Positions 35,373-46,287 of a stretch of DNA of 64,000 nt are shown piece after piece (position 1 is the stretch's first letter; the number at the start of each line of letters is the position of its first letter). A model generated the notes under the pieces. It was given only the letters and a program-made list of their open reading frames with translations, ran no database searches and was not told the origin of the DNA. The stretch lies in contig NC_080672.1 in the NCBI RefSeq assembly GCF_030247195.1, positions 3,224,001 to 3,288,000 of the forward strand, written 5' to 3'. The DNA is from Topomyia yanbarensis (lineage: Eukaryota > Arthropoda > Insecta > Diptera > Culicidae). A program made the translations under genes and the position numbers.

Positions 35373-35617
35373 ACTGTATTGGAAATCGGTTGTAAATTGA
35401 TTCGCGTTACAAATATTACTTACAGAAACAGAAATTTACTCATAAGTGCCGGAAAAAGAACAAACGTGTTCCTGTACAAACGACACCACCAAAACACCTG
35501 AAATTACGTCGGTACATGGGTGACCTAATACCCCAACAAAATCACTATAGATGTCGCTACTGCGCATAATAGCCTTTTCATAAATGGCACTCGGCCAACC
35601 AGCCCCGGTCACCCCTA

Positions 35618-36655
35618 CTTATACCATAGAGTTACAGACATAATACTCGACAATAACTATTCTCCAATGTTAGCGGTCATTTTGAATTGAATATATTTTT
35701 AGTTGGGACTGTTATTGCATTTGCGATTATGGCGCCACTAGCAGATGCGCAAATATACGGGGGATATACAAATTGTTCCTGGGCCTGAGGGTTAACTAAT
35801 TGTAAATGAGTGGCTGGAACCGTGCATAAAAGGTGTAGCTAGTATTTTGGCCAAATTGGTGGAACTATATTTTTTAAGGAGTTCATTATAGTGTTATGTC
35901 TGTTAGTCGGTGCTTATACTACACGACTCTTATGTCCAATGGCCAACTACTAAATAATGTAGTATGTCAGACGAAGTTGTGCCAAAAGACTTCATGCCGA
36001 ACAGGATAGTCTTGTTCAAAAGTTGGAACAATTCTTCAAGTGTTGTGTTACACTGTTGGTACTGATGGTTTATAATATGAATACATTTTATAAAACAAAT
36101 CCCCTTCTTCTAAATATTTGGTTTGATACACTTTTGAAGATAAGCAATGTTTATTTTACAGATTTTAGAGATAGGGACTCGAATGAAAGCTTCTTATTTG
36201 ATGCGTTCCATTTATCGTATTCATATAATTGCAAAATGATTGAAGACGTTTCTGGTTGATGGTCCCGCTTACAACGCAAATTTCTCCACCGCCGACCGTC
36301 AACCAGAAAGTCTGATATGGCCGTCATATGAATACGATCAAAATAAGAAACATCGATCGTAGCCTCGAAAGACTACATAAACATGCGTAATTTCAAAAGT
36401 GGATCAAAACAAATATTTAAAAAAAAAAAAAGAAACACAGGAAGGGAAGGGAAACTCTTTTAGAAAATATATTCATATAAAAATAATCAGTACTGACAGT
36501 GCAACATAAAACTTTAAAAATTGTCCTAGCTTCTGAACAAGATTACCCTGCTTGACATTAAGCCATGGGGCATAATCTCGTTTGACATAAGACATTACAT
36601 AGTTGTTGGCTATTCGATATAAGAGTCGTGTAGTATAAGTATAATTTACCATTTA
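35618..36655. other. Spacer between the pogo-like element and the inverted repeat module
   Basis: No gene recognised. The frame at 36023-36259 shows no domain. A poly(A) run lies at about 36418-36432. Near 36550-36620 are degenerate GGCATAA/GACATAA words like those at 62380-62560. Confidence 0.4.
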
Positions 36656-36659
36656 CAAT

Positions 36660-37385
36660 CGAGTGTATTTAGTGCCACATGTTTGAGTAAACCAAGTAAT
36701 CGGGTGGATCGTACTTTTACGTACGAAACATTTCCAAAGCAAGTACATTCCTTTTGATTTTAATATAAATTGAAGGAAAGCTCGAAAGAATGAATCAACA
36801 CCTTTGTTTGAATAATCCGGGCAGACGAAAAGATCACAAGTTTGCGTGCAAGAGTTATTTGGCATAAAGATTCAAAGAACTGCTCATGTTTGAAAGAAGG
36901 AATCAATTCCGATGTTCGAGTAAATCGGGTATGCGAAAGAATAACTGGCTTTTTTGCGAGGAGCCTCCGCTTTCGGCGGAAGGGGGCTACCGCTTTTTAT
37001 GGTTGTTGCCAAATGGCTCTCAAAAGCACACCTGTACTGAATTCTGCAATTTATCCAATATGTATGTTTATATTATCAAAAAAAATGTGAAAATACTGCT
37101 ATTGCTAGGAGTAAAATGTTCAACATTCTGAAATATTTTTTCAATTCAAGGCAATATGGGTATTTTCCCCATCTTACATATCTTGGAAACGGTTATATCT
37201 GGTGGAATGAACTTCTGAGCATTGGTTTATTCAGGATAAGGCTTTTCCGAGAAAGTGCATATTCTGGAATATTTTTTCCTAGGAATTGTTGCTTTCGAGG
37301 GAATGGTTTTCTGGAGAACAGTTCTTTTTGGGGAAAACACTTTGTTATTGTAGTTTCTCTAGAATCGTACAGTCGTAAAACCAAA
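36660..37385 (+). repeat. Repeat module, inverted partner of 32850-33430
   Basis: The plus strand carries AATCGGGTGGATCGTACTTT, then ATCCGGGCAGACGAAAAGAT, CTCATGTTTGAAAGAAGGAA and CTCCGCTTTCGGCGG, in the order found on the minus strand at 33430-33050. From about 37230 to 37385 follow TTCTGGA/TTTTCTGGAGAA words, the complement of the CCAGAA tract at 32850-32985. The two modules flank the pogo-like transposon head to head. Confidence 0.7.
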
Positions 37386-37664
37386 TTTTCTTTCCAATAT
37401 TCAACACAACATGAATTAGCAAATTCTTTATTTTAATTCGGAATAATTCGCTTCAAATGTGACCGAATCGAAAGAGAAGAATGTAGTTCGATGGAAGTGG
37501 GAACGAGTAGTACGTTTGAAAAGATCAAATGAATGCTTGTATACTGTATGAAGCATCTGAAATGTAAATTTTATGCTACTTTACTGCATACACTAATGCT
37601 TGTGGGTTACCTGGGTATACCCACGATCGCTTATTTGTCCCGTTTTCTAAGTGATTTCCTATCT

Positions 37665-38940
37665 TTATGCGACTGACTTGCGATAATAGGCAGTATATAT
37701 TTTTACCGTCAGCTGCATCGCAAAAATCAAAAACCGCATATGGCTTAATGGCCCAATTGGACAGCTCACATCTATTTCAGAATCAAGAATGCTTGCATGG
37801 CATTCGGCCAATGTAGACAGACTTTCGGCAAATCTTGGGAACTCAAACCCAAGTACATTCAGTGGTTCTATCCGCTTAAAACTTTCAATGTGAGAATTCC
37901 TCCTCGCGAGGAATGGCTGTCTGGCTGGATGCAGCGACATGAAGAATTCGTAGTATGTTATACTGACGGTTCTTTGTTGGAGGGCCGAGCCGGTGCTGGT
38001 GTCTATTGTAGTGAAATGAGATTAATCCAATCTCATTCGCTTAGTAGATATTGTACCGCATTCCAAGCAGAAATCTTAGCGATTCTGTGTGGCGTACAAT
38101 CAGCATTTCAACAGGGAATTTGCGGTAAAATTTTTGCTCTATTTTTGCTTTTTGGTCTATTTTTGCTCTAATAGTCAGGCTGCCCTGAAAGCACTTAGTT
38201 CGGCAGATTCGACATCGAAATTGGTATGTCGCATGTCGAACTTAAATCGAAGAACTTAGCATTTCAAATGTTATCTACCTTCTATGGCTACCCGGTCATT
38301 CCAATATTACTGGAATTGAATGGGCGGACGAACTGATTAGAGCTGGCACTGTGACTGATTTTATTGGTACAGAACCAGTGCTACCACTTTCGCTAAGTAG
38401 GATAAAGCACAAGATTCGCTCTTGCGGTGCTTCCGAATATTGGCGTAGCTTGCAAACTTGCGTTCAAACAAAGACTTTTATGCCGGATGAGAGTCCGAAA
38501 ATGTCAAATAATTTGCTGCATTTTTCCAAGCACAATTGCAGTATTCTAGTCAGGGTTCAGGGCTCAATTATCACATGGCTACTATTCAGCTTGCTGAGTA
38601 ATATTCGTGTTATCTCTGTGAATCCAATTACGGAACTTCACATCATTTGATATGTAACTGCCCTGCAGTAATGCATTTGCGTATCCGGATTTTTGGTTCT
38701 CCATAGATGATCCTGTGCACAGAGAGCTGAAACTCGACGATATGCTATTGTCGCTAACCCAGTGTGGTAAAGAGCTATAGTTTAAGTCATATTTGAATGA
38801 CTATATCACTTCGGGGATGTTGTCGTTCTGTTATTTCACTATCCTTCCCCAATCCTTCCCATCAGGGAAATGATGAAAATATGAACTTGGCAAGGCACAA
38901 ATCTTCGATCAATATGGGGAACGTGCCATTTGAGCCAGTC
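37665..38940 (+). pseudogene. I/LOA-type LINE RNase H, C-terminus and 3' UTR
   Basis: The frame at 37797-38171 has EFVVCYTDGSLLEGRAGAGV (the first RNase H aspartate in YTDGS) and FQAEILAILCGVQSAFQQ (the following Glu). It is cut by a TTTTTGCTCTA-type insertion and stops. Another frame at 38351-38650 has FIGTEPVLPLSLSRIKHKIR and LLHFSKHNCSILVRVQGS. Next comes a zinc-knuckle-like end (HHLICNCPAV) read in another frame near 38635-38670. From 38775 to about 38940, ACTTCGGGGATGTTGTCGTT and TATGAACTTGGCAAG look like the family's 3' UTR. All upstream parts of ORF2 are missing. Confidence 0.75.
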
Positions 38941-39290
38941 GCTACTGATTCCTGATGATCGAAAAAAGCAATTTTAAATTTCAAAAGAGAAATGCATATT
39001 TTACAACACGCGCATTGATTTTTTTTTAAAAGCAGCATCCCGTAGATTTTTAAATACCTAATATCAACGAATCAAGTTAATGAAGTCAAAATCTCTGAAG
39101 GTCGACTAATTGTGTAAACTTTTTCTCGGTCACTTTTCTGCATGTTATGTATTTTTTTGAAAGGGAGATGGTTCTCAAAGACACATAGAATAAAAACGAT
39201 TGTTATTTTAAACTCGAAATCATATTTTCGACCAAAGTATCAACAAATTAAAAACATACACACGCACAATCACATCGTAAAAAAACAAAA
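38941..39290. other. 3' flank of the alkaline phosphatase gene
   Basis: AT-rich, and expected to contain the 3' UTR of the minus-strand alkaline phosphatase. I found no canonical AATAAA on that strand within this interval. Confidence 0.4.
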
Positions 39291-42200
39291 TTATCTCTTG
39301 CACGCCGTCAATCCATCCCCGATGCATGCCGCATACCCGATCAAATGCGGTATCACATTTTGCTCGTACATTCCGTTGAAAAGATGTGACCACGGCCCGT
39401 AGGCGAACAGTGCAACATCATCTCCACCGTGAGTCTCATACTTCATAGGAACTAGTTTCGGATACTGAAACTCCTTATTTGCTACCATCTCCTCGGTAAA
39501 CTTTAGCATATTTCCGCTCTCATCCACCGATGGCCCTCCAGGACCATTGGCATATGCTAGAGTCGTGTACGTTTTCTTATGTTTAGTGGAGGTACTGACT
39601 CCCAACACATCGTGACCACGTTTGGAGTATCCAGCCAATGTCATTGTGTGGGAGTGATCAGCCGTGACAACTATCAACGTATCATCTGGGTTGCTCAGTT
39701 GAGTGGCTAACGAGACGGCCTCCGAGAACTGAACCGTTTCATCTAGAGATTTTCTTGCCTTCGTTTCATGATGCGCTAAATCGATTTTACCTCCTTCAAC
39801 AAAAAGTACGTAACCCTTAGGATGTTTTTCAAGAGTTTTGATAGCTGCGTAAGTCATGTCACTCAAAGAAGGATCAGTTTGATGATTACTATCCATGTTA
39901 TACTTGAGGTGGTCTGGTTGAAAAAGACCCATTAGGTATTCCGTTTCGTTGAAATTAATTCCCACCAATTCTTGCCTGTTTGTGACAAATCTTGCTGAAC
40001 CGATCGGTTTGCTGTAATACCATTCCGAGATCAGATTCCCGCCATCCAATCGTTGACCGAATTTCCCCGACGGGTCCTTTACACTGTTCGGGATGAATTT
40101 GCGGCTTCCACCTCCCAAAATAACTTTAAAGTTCTTTCCCGGATCATTCCTTACTAACTGGGCAGCAATGTCTTGACATTTGGTAGGATCTTCCTGCTTC
40201 GACGACACATCGGCATCGCACTCCCAATCCCGGTTAGCCACGTGCGCGTACGTTCCTGCCGGGCTTGCGTGCGTTACCCGCGTGGTTGTAACGATCCCGG
40301 TAGCCTTGCCGGCTGCCTGTGCCCAGCTCATAATCGACTCAACGTGGTTCTTGGGGTTGTTGCTCCCGGCACAGTTGTTGTAGTTTACCGCAGCCGTCAC
40401 ACCGATGGTGGCATAGTTGGCCTTGACCCCGCACAAATAAGCGGTCGCCGAGCAAGCCGAGTCTGCAACCTGTCTGTCCACGCAGTAGGTCTGTTGGGTG
40501 GAATGGAGGAAGAGAGAAAAAAATTGTTTATTGATCGATATGGTGATACAGATATGGATTACGGTGGTATGAAGTGGATGACTTTGGAGCTTGTCTGTTT
40601 TTTCTAGTAGTTAAATTCAAGCGTGATAGTAATATGAGGTAGTTATTAAATGTGACCTCAGTGTTATTGTAAATCGAAGATAGTATGTTTGGTTTAATGT
40701 TTAGTTTTAAATTCTTCCGCCGGATTCCAAAATATCACGTTCTGTTACTTGATCGGGACAACCACACGTGGTCCGAAGTATCGGAAATCCACCATTAAAA
40801 AACTAAAAAAATAGAATGTTTACGCGGAGACCGAAAATTACTTGCGTGCGCAATCGACGATTGCTGCGATCACTTCAAAATCTCTGTTCAACTGTAATTA
40901 TTCGGATCTGCAATAAAACTAGTAAGAAATCGAATTAAAAACTATTTCTTTGAGTGAAGTGTAATTCTAATTTTAAAAAAACGAAAACACTTAATTATTA
41001 TTACGAATTAGCGAAAAAATGTGCAAATATGTCAGTTATTACACCAAAACAATATATAAATTACAAGCTGCGTTAACGCACGCTCGTTGCTAGGCACCGA
41101 CTCGCTTGTTTACATTGGGAAAAAATGGAATTCGAAGTGAAAATTCAAACGCACAAATGAGTTTTCGGACATTTTCCTTCGGTCATGTGCACAGTAGCAG
41201 AAAATTCGAAGTTTTGTTTGTAATCGATTAAAGTTTCGCGGGTGTTTTATGCAATGGTGAGTGATTAAAGTACATTAAATATGGGAAGAAGAAAAATAAG
41301 AGTGCTTCGAAAAGAAACCCCAAGTGAAGAGGGGCGATATTTTCGCACAAAATAAGAGCTACAGGTAGCATTCCGTCAAAAACTCGGGTTGTTTTTGTAT
41401 AGGAAAATGTTCTAGTTGCCTCAAGTACCAGTTTCGCGGCACACCGGCAAGGTTAGTGTGTTGAAAAACGATTTTTTTTATATTTGCTCATGTCAGATAA
41501 ATGGTTAGACAGGGAAGAGGGGTGTATGTGACGTAGGAACTATGTTGTGGCTCGCTTGTATAATGTCCTTAAACCAGGATTTTTCCAGGATGTAAACTAA
41601 ACGATAGCTCATACCCTTATGTGACATCCCGGATAGTATTTTACTCAGAACAATGTTAAATTTAAGGTAACGAATTATTTTTAGAAGGGTTTTCCAACAT
41701 TCTATCCCGAACTTGACGCAACGAACGAAGAATAAAAAGTAAATTCTCACTTTCACTTCCGATTATCGCAATCGTTTAGAGATTGTAGATAATTTCAATC
41801 TAATATATCCTTTCACTGCTAACCAAATTACTCTTTGCCCCATTGCATACCTATCGGTAGCAGCATTGTCGGCTAGTCAATCCAATTAACCAGTGATCGG
41901 TTTCAATGCCATTGTCATTGAACATTGAACAGAGAGAAACTATTGATCACCGGTCAGGTGGCAACAATCGCATTATCTTCACTAGTACTAACCTTGATTA
42001 GCCCAATATCAGGAAACTCCTCGAAGGAAAGTCGCGATTCTTCACCTGGCTGTCCATCCATCTGGCCAAGGTACATACGGCTGGCGGCCAGTGTCGGGAT
42101 GGACATACCATCCCCTAGGAAGAATATCACATTTTTGGCCACATTTCGATTGGTGCGTTTCAGCAGTTGCTCCTTCAGTCTCAGTTGGGCTCCAACCTTC

Positions 42201-42480
42201 CAGAATTGAGCCGTATTTTCGTAGTCCGATGAGGCAATTACACGCTTCTGGCGCGCTTTTTCCGACTTCACAGAACTAACTGGTGGTGGATGAACTGTAA
42301 TAGATTAAAAGTAAAACAATCGTTAAAACAAAACAAGAAACACTCGACAATAGGCTGCCGCCACGTACTTTCATCGTCGATTCCAGCGACATGTTCTAGG
42401 AATTCTTGGGTTCGTAATCCTAGAACACAACTTAAAATTATCGATAAAACAAAACAGACACTGATCACTTGGTGGTACAT
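39291..42480 (-). CDS. Alkaline phosphatase, secreted/membrane-associated, complete
   Basis: Three exons on the minus strand: 42480-42369, 42294-41993, 40490-39291, in phase with GT-AG junctions, giving 537 residues, the usual family length. A hydrophobic signal peptide occupies about residues 5-22 (VISVCFVLSIILSCVLG). The metal-binding Asp99 is in FFLGDGMS, nucleophile Ser149 in VADSACSAT, and the RVTHASPAGTYAH block (His212, Ser214) is intact. Zn/Mg ligands lie in VEGGKIDLAHHE (Glu370, Asp375, His379), TADHSHT (Asp416, His417) and ETHGGDD (His492). Family role: hydrolyses phosphomonoesters at alkaline pH outside the cell; gut forms in mosquitoes act on the brush border. The C-terminus, CIGDGLTACKR, has no hydrophobic GPI-attachment tail, which many family members carry, so it may be soluble or a further exon may be missed. 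The first ATG with a signal peptide was chosen; an upstream in-frame ATG at 42558 extends an unlikely leader. Confidence 0.94.
40491..41992. other. Second intron of the alkaline phosphatase gene
   Basis: A 1.5-kb intron with donor AAG|gttagt at 41992 and acceptor caacag at 40491. It is AT-rich, with no gene or repeat recognised. Confidence 0.6.
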
Positions 42481-42648
42481 TGTTATCACAAAGGCATCTA
42501 TAATCTTATTGAAACCTGTTCGCACTCGACACTCGACGTTCGGGGGCTGATAGATCACACTTAATTACTTCCGAACTGAGTAGAGCAGCCGTTACAACGA
42601 GTGCCTGTTCGGCTGAGGGAGAAGTGATCGTGCTTTGAAACTAGTCGA

Positions 42649-42687
42649 AACTGATCGACTGTGATCGTTAACGTCAATTCTTTTATA
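42649..42687 (-). promoter_or_regulatory. TATA box and initiator-like site of the alkaline phosphatase gene
   Basis: The minus strand has TATAAAAG at 42687-42680. An arthropod initiator-like TCAGTT lies at 42654-42649, about 35 bases downstream. The start codon at 42480 follows after about 170 bases, leaving a plausible 5' UTR. The position and spacing fit a TATA-type core promoter. Confidence 0.6.
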
Positions 42688-42699
42688 CACGCATGGATC

Positions 42700-43682
42700 G
42701 AGTCATACCGACATACTTCATTCATCGTTGAGGGAACCGAACATATTACAGACCATCAGAAAACCATCGTAATGCAATCCGCCGAAATTATTACCCGCAG
42801 GTTTACAAACTGTTGGACTAATCATGTGTTACGAGGAAAAAAAGTTGTTTCGAGTGATAAAAGTTTGCGACGGTCGATGCCTATGATATTCGGTGGAATC
42901 GCTCTCTCAATCTGGAGGTTTTCTCTGCGATCGTAACAAAATTGGTATGTTATTTGCAGATGATCTTCCTCACACTGATAGTGAGTTCTGGAGAGCTCAC
43001 CTTCAGAATTAGCAATTAACTTTGTGTAGCGAAATTATTTATAAATCATTTGCAGTACATATTGTATTATATTTAATTTATTGGGTGACCCGGCCTTTTT
43101 ATAATTTTCAAGAACAGATGTTAACGGACAAAATTTGATATGTCTAAACACATTTAATTCGCAAAATTTTTTCGGCCTTATTTTCATAAAAGAAAGTAAC
43201 CAGTGCACTTTACCCAAGTATCCAAAATTTAACATTTTCCATACTGAAAGCACTACTTAAAATATTACTATCGATAACCTTTAGGAATACCGATTGGAAG
43301 CAACCGATGAATTATTGAAACATCGCGACATATTATTTTATCTTTTCAAAAAACCAAACCTGTTTTAACACATTCTTCCGCTTTTTGTAGACATAACGGT
43401 GTATCAATTTCTTATTATTTTAAATAAAATTTTAAATGCGCAAAAATTTAAATTGAATCGAGTTGTAAGTATTTCTTTATTTAGCTTCTATAAGATGAGA
43501 AAAGTGTGCCGAAGAACAGATTTCGCCTGATTTGTTCACTGTTGACCATCAAACGTGCCGCTACCATATAATTTGTATTAATTGGAAATTTAACCCGTCC
43601 GATGTATAACTTCAAACGCGTATGTATGTAATACACATTTTCATACTAGTTTACTGGATTTACTTGAATTAGCTGTTTCTAT
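42700..43682. other. Upstream flank of alkaline phosphatase
   Basis: AT-rich intergenic DNA with no domain-bearing frame. Upstream control elements would lie here, but none is recognisable by eye. Confidence 0.4.
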
Positions 43683-44090
43683 TTATGCAAATTTCCTAAA
43701 TGGGAAAAAATTTGGATAAAACCAAATTTTTGTGTGCATAAGGACATGACCCAACATAAAGTATGTTTTTAGTGTTTCGGATACACCTTGTCAGTAACGA
43801 ACAAATTTGGTCTTATCCAAACATTTTCCCATTTAGGAAATTTGCATAATACCAGGCGTTTGCTTCTTATACCAAAATACAGTTTCGGTTTACATTCCTC
43901 GTCAGCAAACAGAACCTCTGTGCTTAGTATCGAAACATTAGTTTTGTTTAGTGTTAACGCAAGATGTGTGACTTTTTGGATTTTAGTGTTTAACTAGCGC
44001 CAATTTGGTGCTGGTTTTGACTTATCAGACTAGCATTAAGTTGGTGTTAGTTACTGACGAGGAGAATCCGAAACAAATCATACTTTATGT
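43683..44090. repeat. Two interlocked inverted-repeat elements
   Basis: First pair: ATGCAAATTTCCTAAATGGG (43683-43731) against CCCATTTAGGAAATTTGCAT (43803-43850), about 45 bp each. Second pair: ACATAAAGTATG...TCGGATACACCTTGTCAGTAAC (43754-43799) against GTTACTGACGAGGAGAATCC...CATACTTTATGT (44049-44090). The left arm of the second lies in the loop of the first, so the two palindromes overlap. Confidence 0.7.
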
Positions 44091-44092
44091 TT

Positions 44093-45300
44093 CTATTTGA
44101 TTTTTACAAGCTCAGAAAAAAATATATAATAATCCGCCTTCTCTGAAACCTGTCATACTTTATTAGTACACCAGATCAAACCTCAAACAATTTTTCCCAA
44201 GTCAAGCAACAGTCTTTGATTATGCTAATTTCAGTCAATCAAGACCTTGCTATTTTTTTCTGGCGAATTACAGCGTTTGAAGCTTTTTTTACGGTGATAT
44301 CAACAACTGTGAAAAGAACTCAGAATAGATTATTTTTGCTTAGATCTCAGTAAAGGTGACGTTTGATAACTGAGATTCGAGAAAAATATTTTGTTGGAAA
44401 TGAGATATCTGTTTCTAAATTTGCTGACTACATGGCTGTTCAAAAATTGCCAAGCTGAATTGACTGTGCTTGTCTCCACTGTATGACCAATTTTCCTAGT
44501 CTTGTAACTAGTATCGGTAGGTACAGCAAATGAAACGACATAGTTTGCCACTAACTTATTAACTACGTGTCGATGCTGATTGATAAATTAAAAAAAAACA
44601 CCACTGACACTGACATTACTCAAAAAATAATTCGAGCTTATGTGATCGATTTTCAGAGTTTACGTTTAAATTGTGCGAATTTACTTTAACCGCCAATAAA
44701 CATTTACTTTAACCTTATGTGCATTGCCTACCACAAGAGTAGCTCCGGTCTTTTCATTAGACCCAGTATTTGTTATGTGTAACATATAATGAAGGTGAAA
44801 ATGGATGATAGGAAAATCGAGGTACCGCTGCACGATCTGGCACCGCATGTGTACTCATTAAATATTCAAGTTGCAATTCAGATAAAATTGAAATCCGTTA
44901 CAAAGGATATATGGAAAAACTACCGCCCAGCTGTTTCGTGGATAAAATGCGGTCCCTACAATATAAAACACCAGGTGCTACCATTACACAGACCATTTTT
45001 GATTTTTATCAAGAACTCGACAATTCAGTGTAGAAAAACATACTCAGTCTACAATACCATCTAAACTACAAACGGTTGCAGCATTCAGGCAATATTGAGA
45101 ACTGCAAATGCTACGTCCAGTTCTCCAAAAAAAACAGCACGATGAGCATGGAAACAACGATTGTAGTTTTGTGCTCATGCTCCGTAACTGCAACAAAGAA
45201 GGAAGACCCTAGGATCGCGAGCATGAAGACAGTACCGTCGTGCGGGGCTTTTCTAAAATGAGGGATTCATTTCAATTTAACATTTATAACGTTGCTTGTC
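44093..45300. other. Intergenic stretch with two unassigned plus-strand frames
   Basis: Frames at 44789-45064 (91 codons) and 45076-45261 (61 codons) follow one another. The first begins MKVKMDDRKIEVPLHDLAPH and looks coding-like in composition, but I do not recognise a family and cannot show splice sites. They may be a decayed gene or transposon remnant. Nothing else is seen. Confidence 0.3.
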
Positions 45301-45306
45301 AAAAAA

Positions 45307-45935
45307 ACTTGAGTGGGTTGAGACTCCATATTGTTTTTTCGGAAAGGGTAATGATGGATAAATGGCGTTTTCCGTTTATCTCTAGTATATCAGAATTGGT
45401 TTTCAAGAGCTTTTAAATATTTTTTGTATTATCAATTATAAAAATAGTCAAACGGTGGGATTGAAAATTTCACAAAATAAAAAAACGAAATATGGGGCTA
45501 TTTATGACGTACATTTTAGTGTATAAATTGATGGCTTAATTAGTACACAAGGCCACGTTCTCAAGTTATGCACTTTTTAAGTCAAGAATTCTGAAATAAA
45601 GTTTTTTCATGGTCAAGTTCACATTATTTCACAACCACCAATTTTGGAGGTTCAATGTCTTCGAAGAAATTATACAATATAATACAGAGCATCCCTTAAA
45701 AAAAATATTTAGGTGATTAATCCTCCTGGAAATAATTATGGAGAATAAACTCAAAACATTATTTAGAGGCTTGGTATTCTCGGTAAAGTTGTTGATAATA
45801 ATATTAAAAATAACTTTTTTGAAGACACAAAAATCGATCCTAACGCACTAGAAACAAACGGAAAACGCCATTTTTCATCATTTTTTCTTCTTTCCAAAAA
45901 ACAGTATGTGGTCTCAGTACACTTAAAATTTTCTG
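45307..45935. repeat. Foldback element with ~100-bp inverted arms
   Basis: The left arm (45307-45402) has CCATATTGTTTTTTCGGAAA and AATGGCGTTTTCCGTTTATC. The right arm (45830-45935) is its complement, with GGAAAACGCCATTTTTCATC and CCAAAAAACAGTATGTGG. A third copy of the arm follows in plus orientation at 46188-46287. The spacer of about 430 bp carries no recognised coding. Confidence 0.75.
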
Positions 45936-46187
45936 TTTTGTCGAGTAGTTTCATTTTACGAGTCTACAATCATTTTTATCGAGTGTTTTTTTTATTTTGA
46001 TGAACAGTGTTAAGAAAAAGACAAAAGACATGTGCAACGTGGTTAAAAGACACGGCTCGGCAAGTGTCAAACGTATAATAAAGATAATAAAAAAGCGTCT
46101 GTCAGAAAATATTGAAAAACTGAAGTGTGCAAAGTAGCCCAACATATCCAAAGTACTGACGGAATTACACTGTTTGACAAAAAAGCC

Positions 46188-46287
46188 AACTTGAGTATGC
46201 TGTGACCGCATATTGTTTTTCGGAAAGTAGAAGAAAAATGATGAACATTCCCGTTTTCCGTTTGTCTCTAGTACGTCAGAATCGGGA
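46188..46287 (+). repeat. Third copy of the foldback arm
   Basis: CATATTGTTTTTCGGAAAGT, CGTTTTCCGTTTGTCTCTAG and TACGTCAGAATCGG occur in the order of the left arm at 45307-45402. It may be the end of a second, partial element placed in tandem. Confidence 0.7.

Larger units (their letters stand above)
33472..35617 (-). mobile_element. Pogo-like DNA transposon, internally gutted
   Basis: Ends are inverted repeats of about 28 bp: TAGGGGAGACCGGGTCTGGT at the left and, on the other strand, TAGGGGTGACCGGGGCTGGT at the right, followed by TTGnCCGAG. Both outer ends are TA, as expected of Tc1/mariner-superfamily elements. Sub-terminal copies of GGTTGG/CCAACC motifs occur at about 33656-33697 and 34865-34908. 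The only coding left is a transposase C-terminus on the minus strand at about 34640-34427. Two MITEs (34954-35061 and 35131-35372) sit inside it. At about 2.1 kb with no catalytic domain, it is not autonomous. Confidence 0.75.

Noticed and set aside
40173..40607. 144-codon plus-strand frame opposite alkaline phosphatase
   Set aside because: Antisense shadow of the conserved phosphatase exon.
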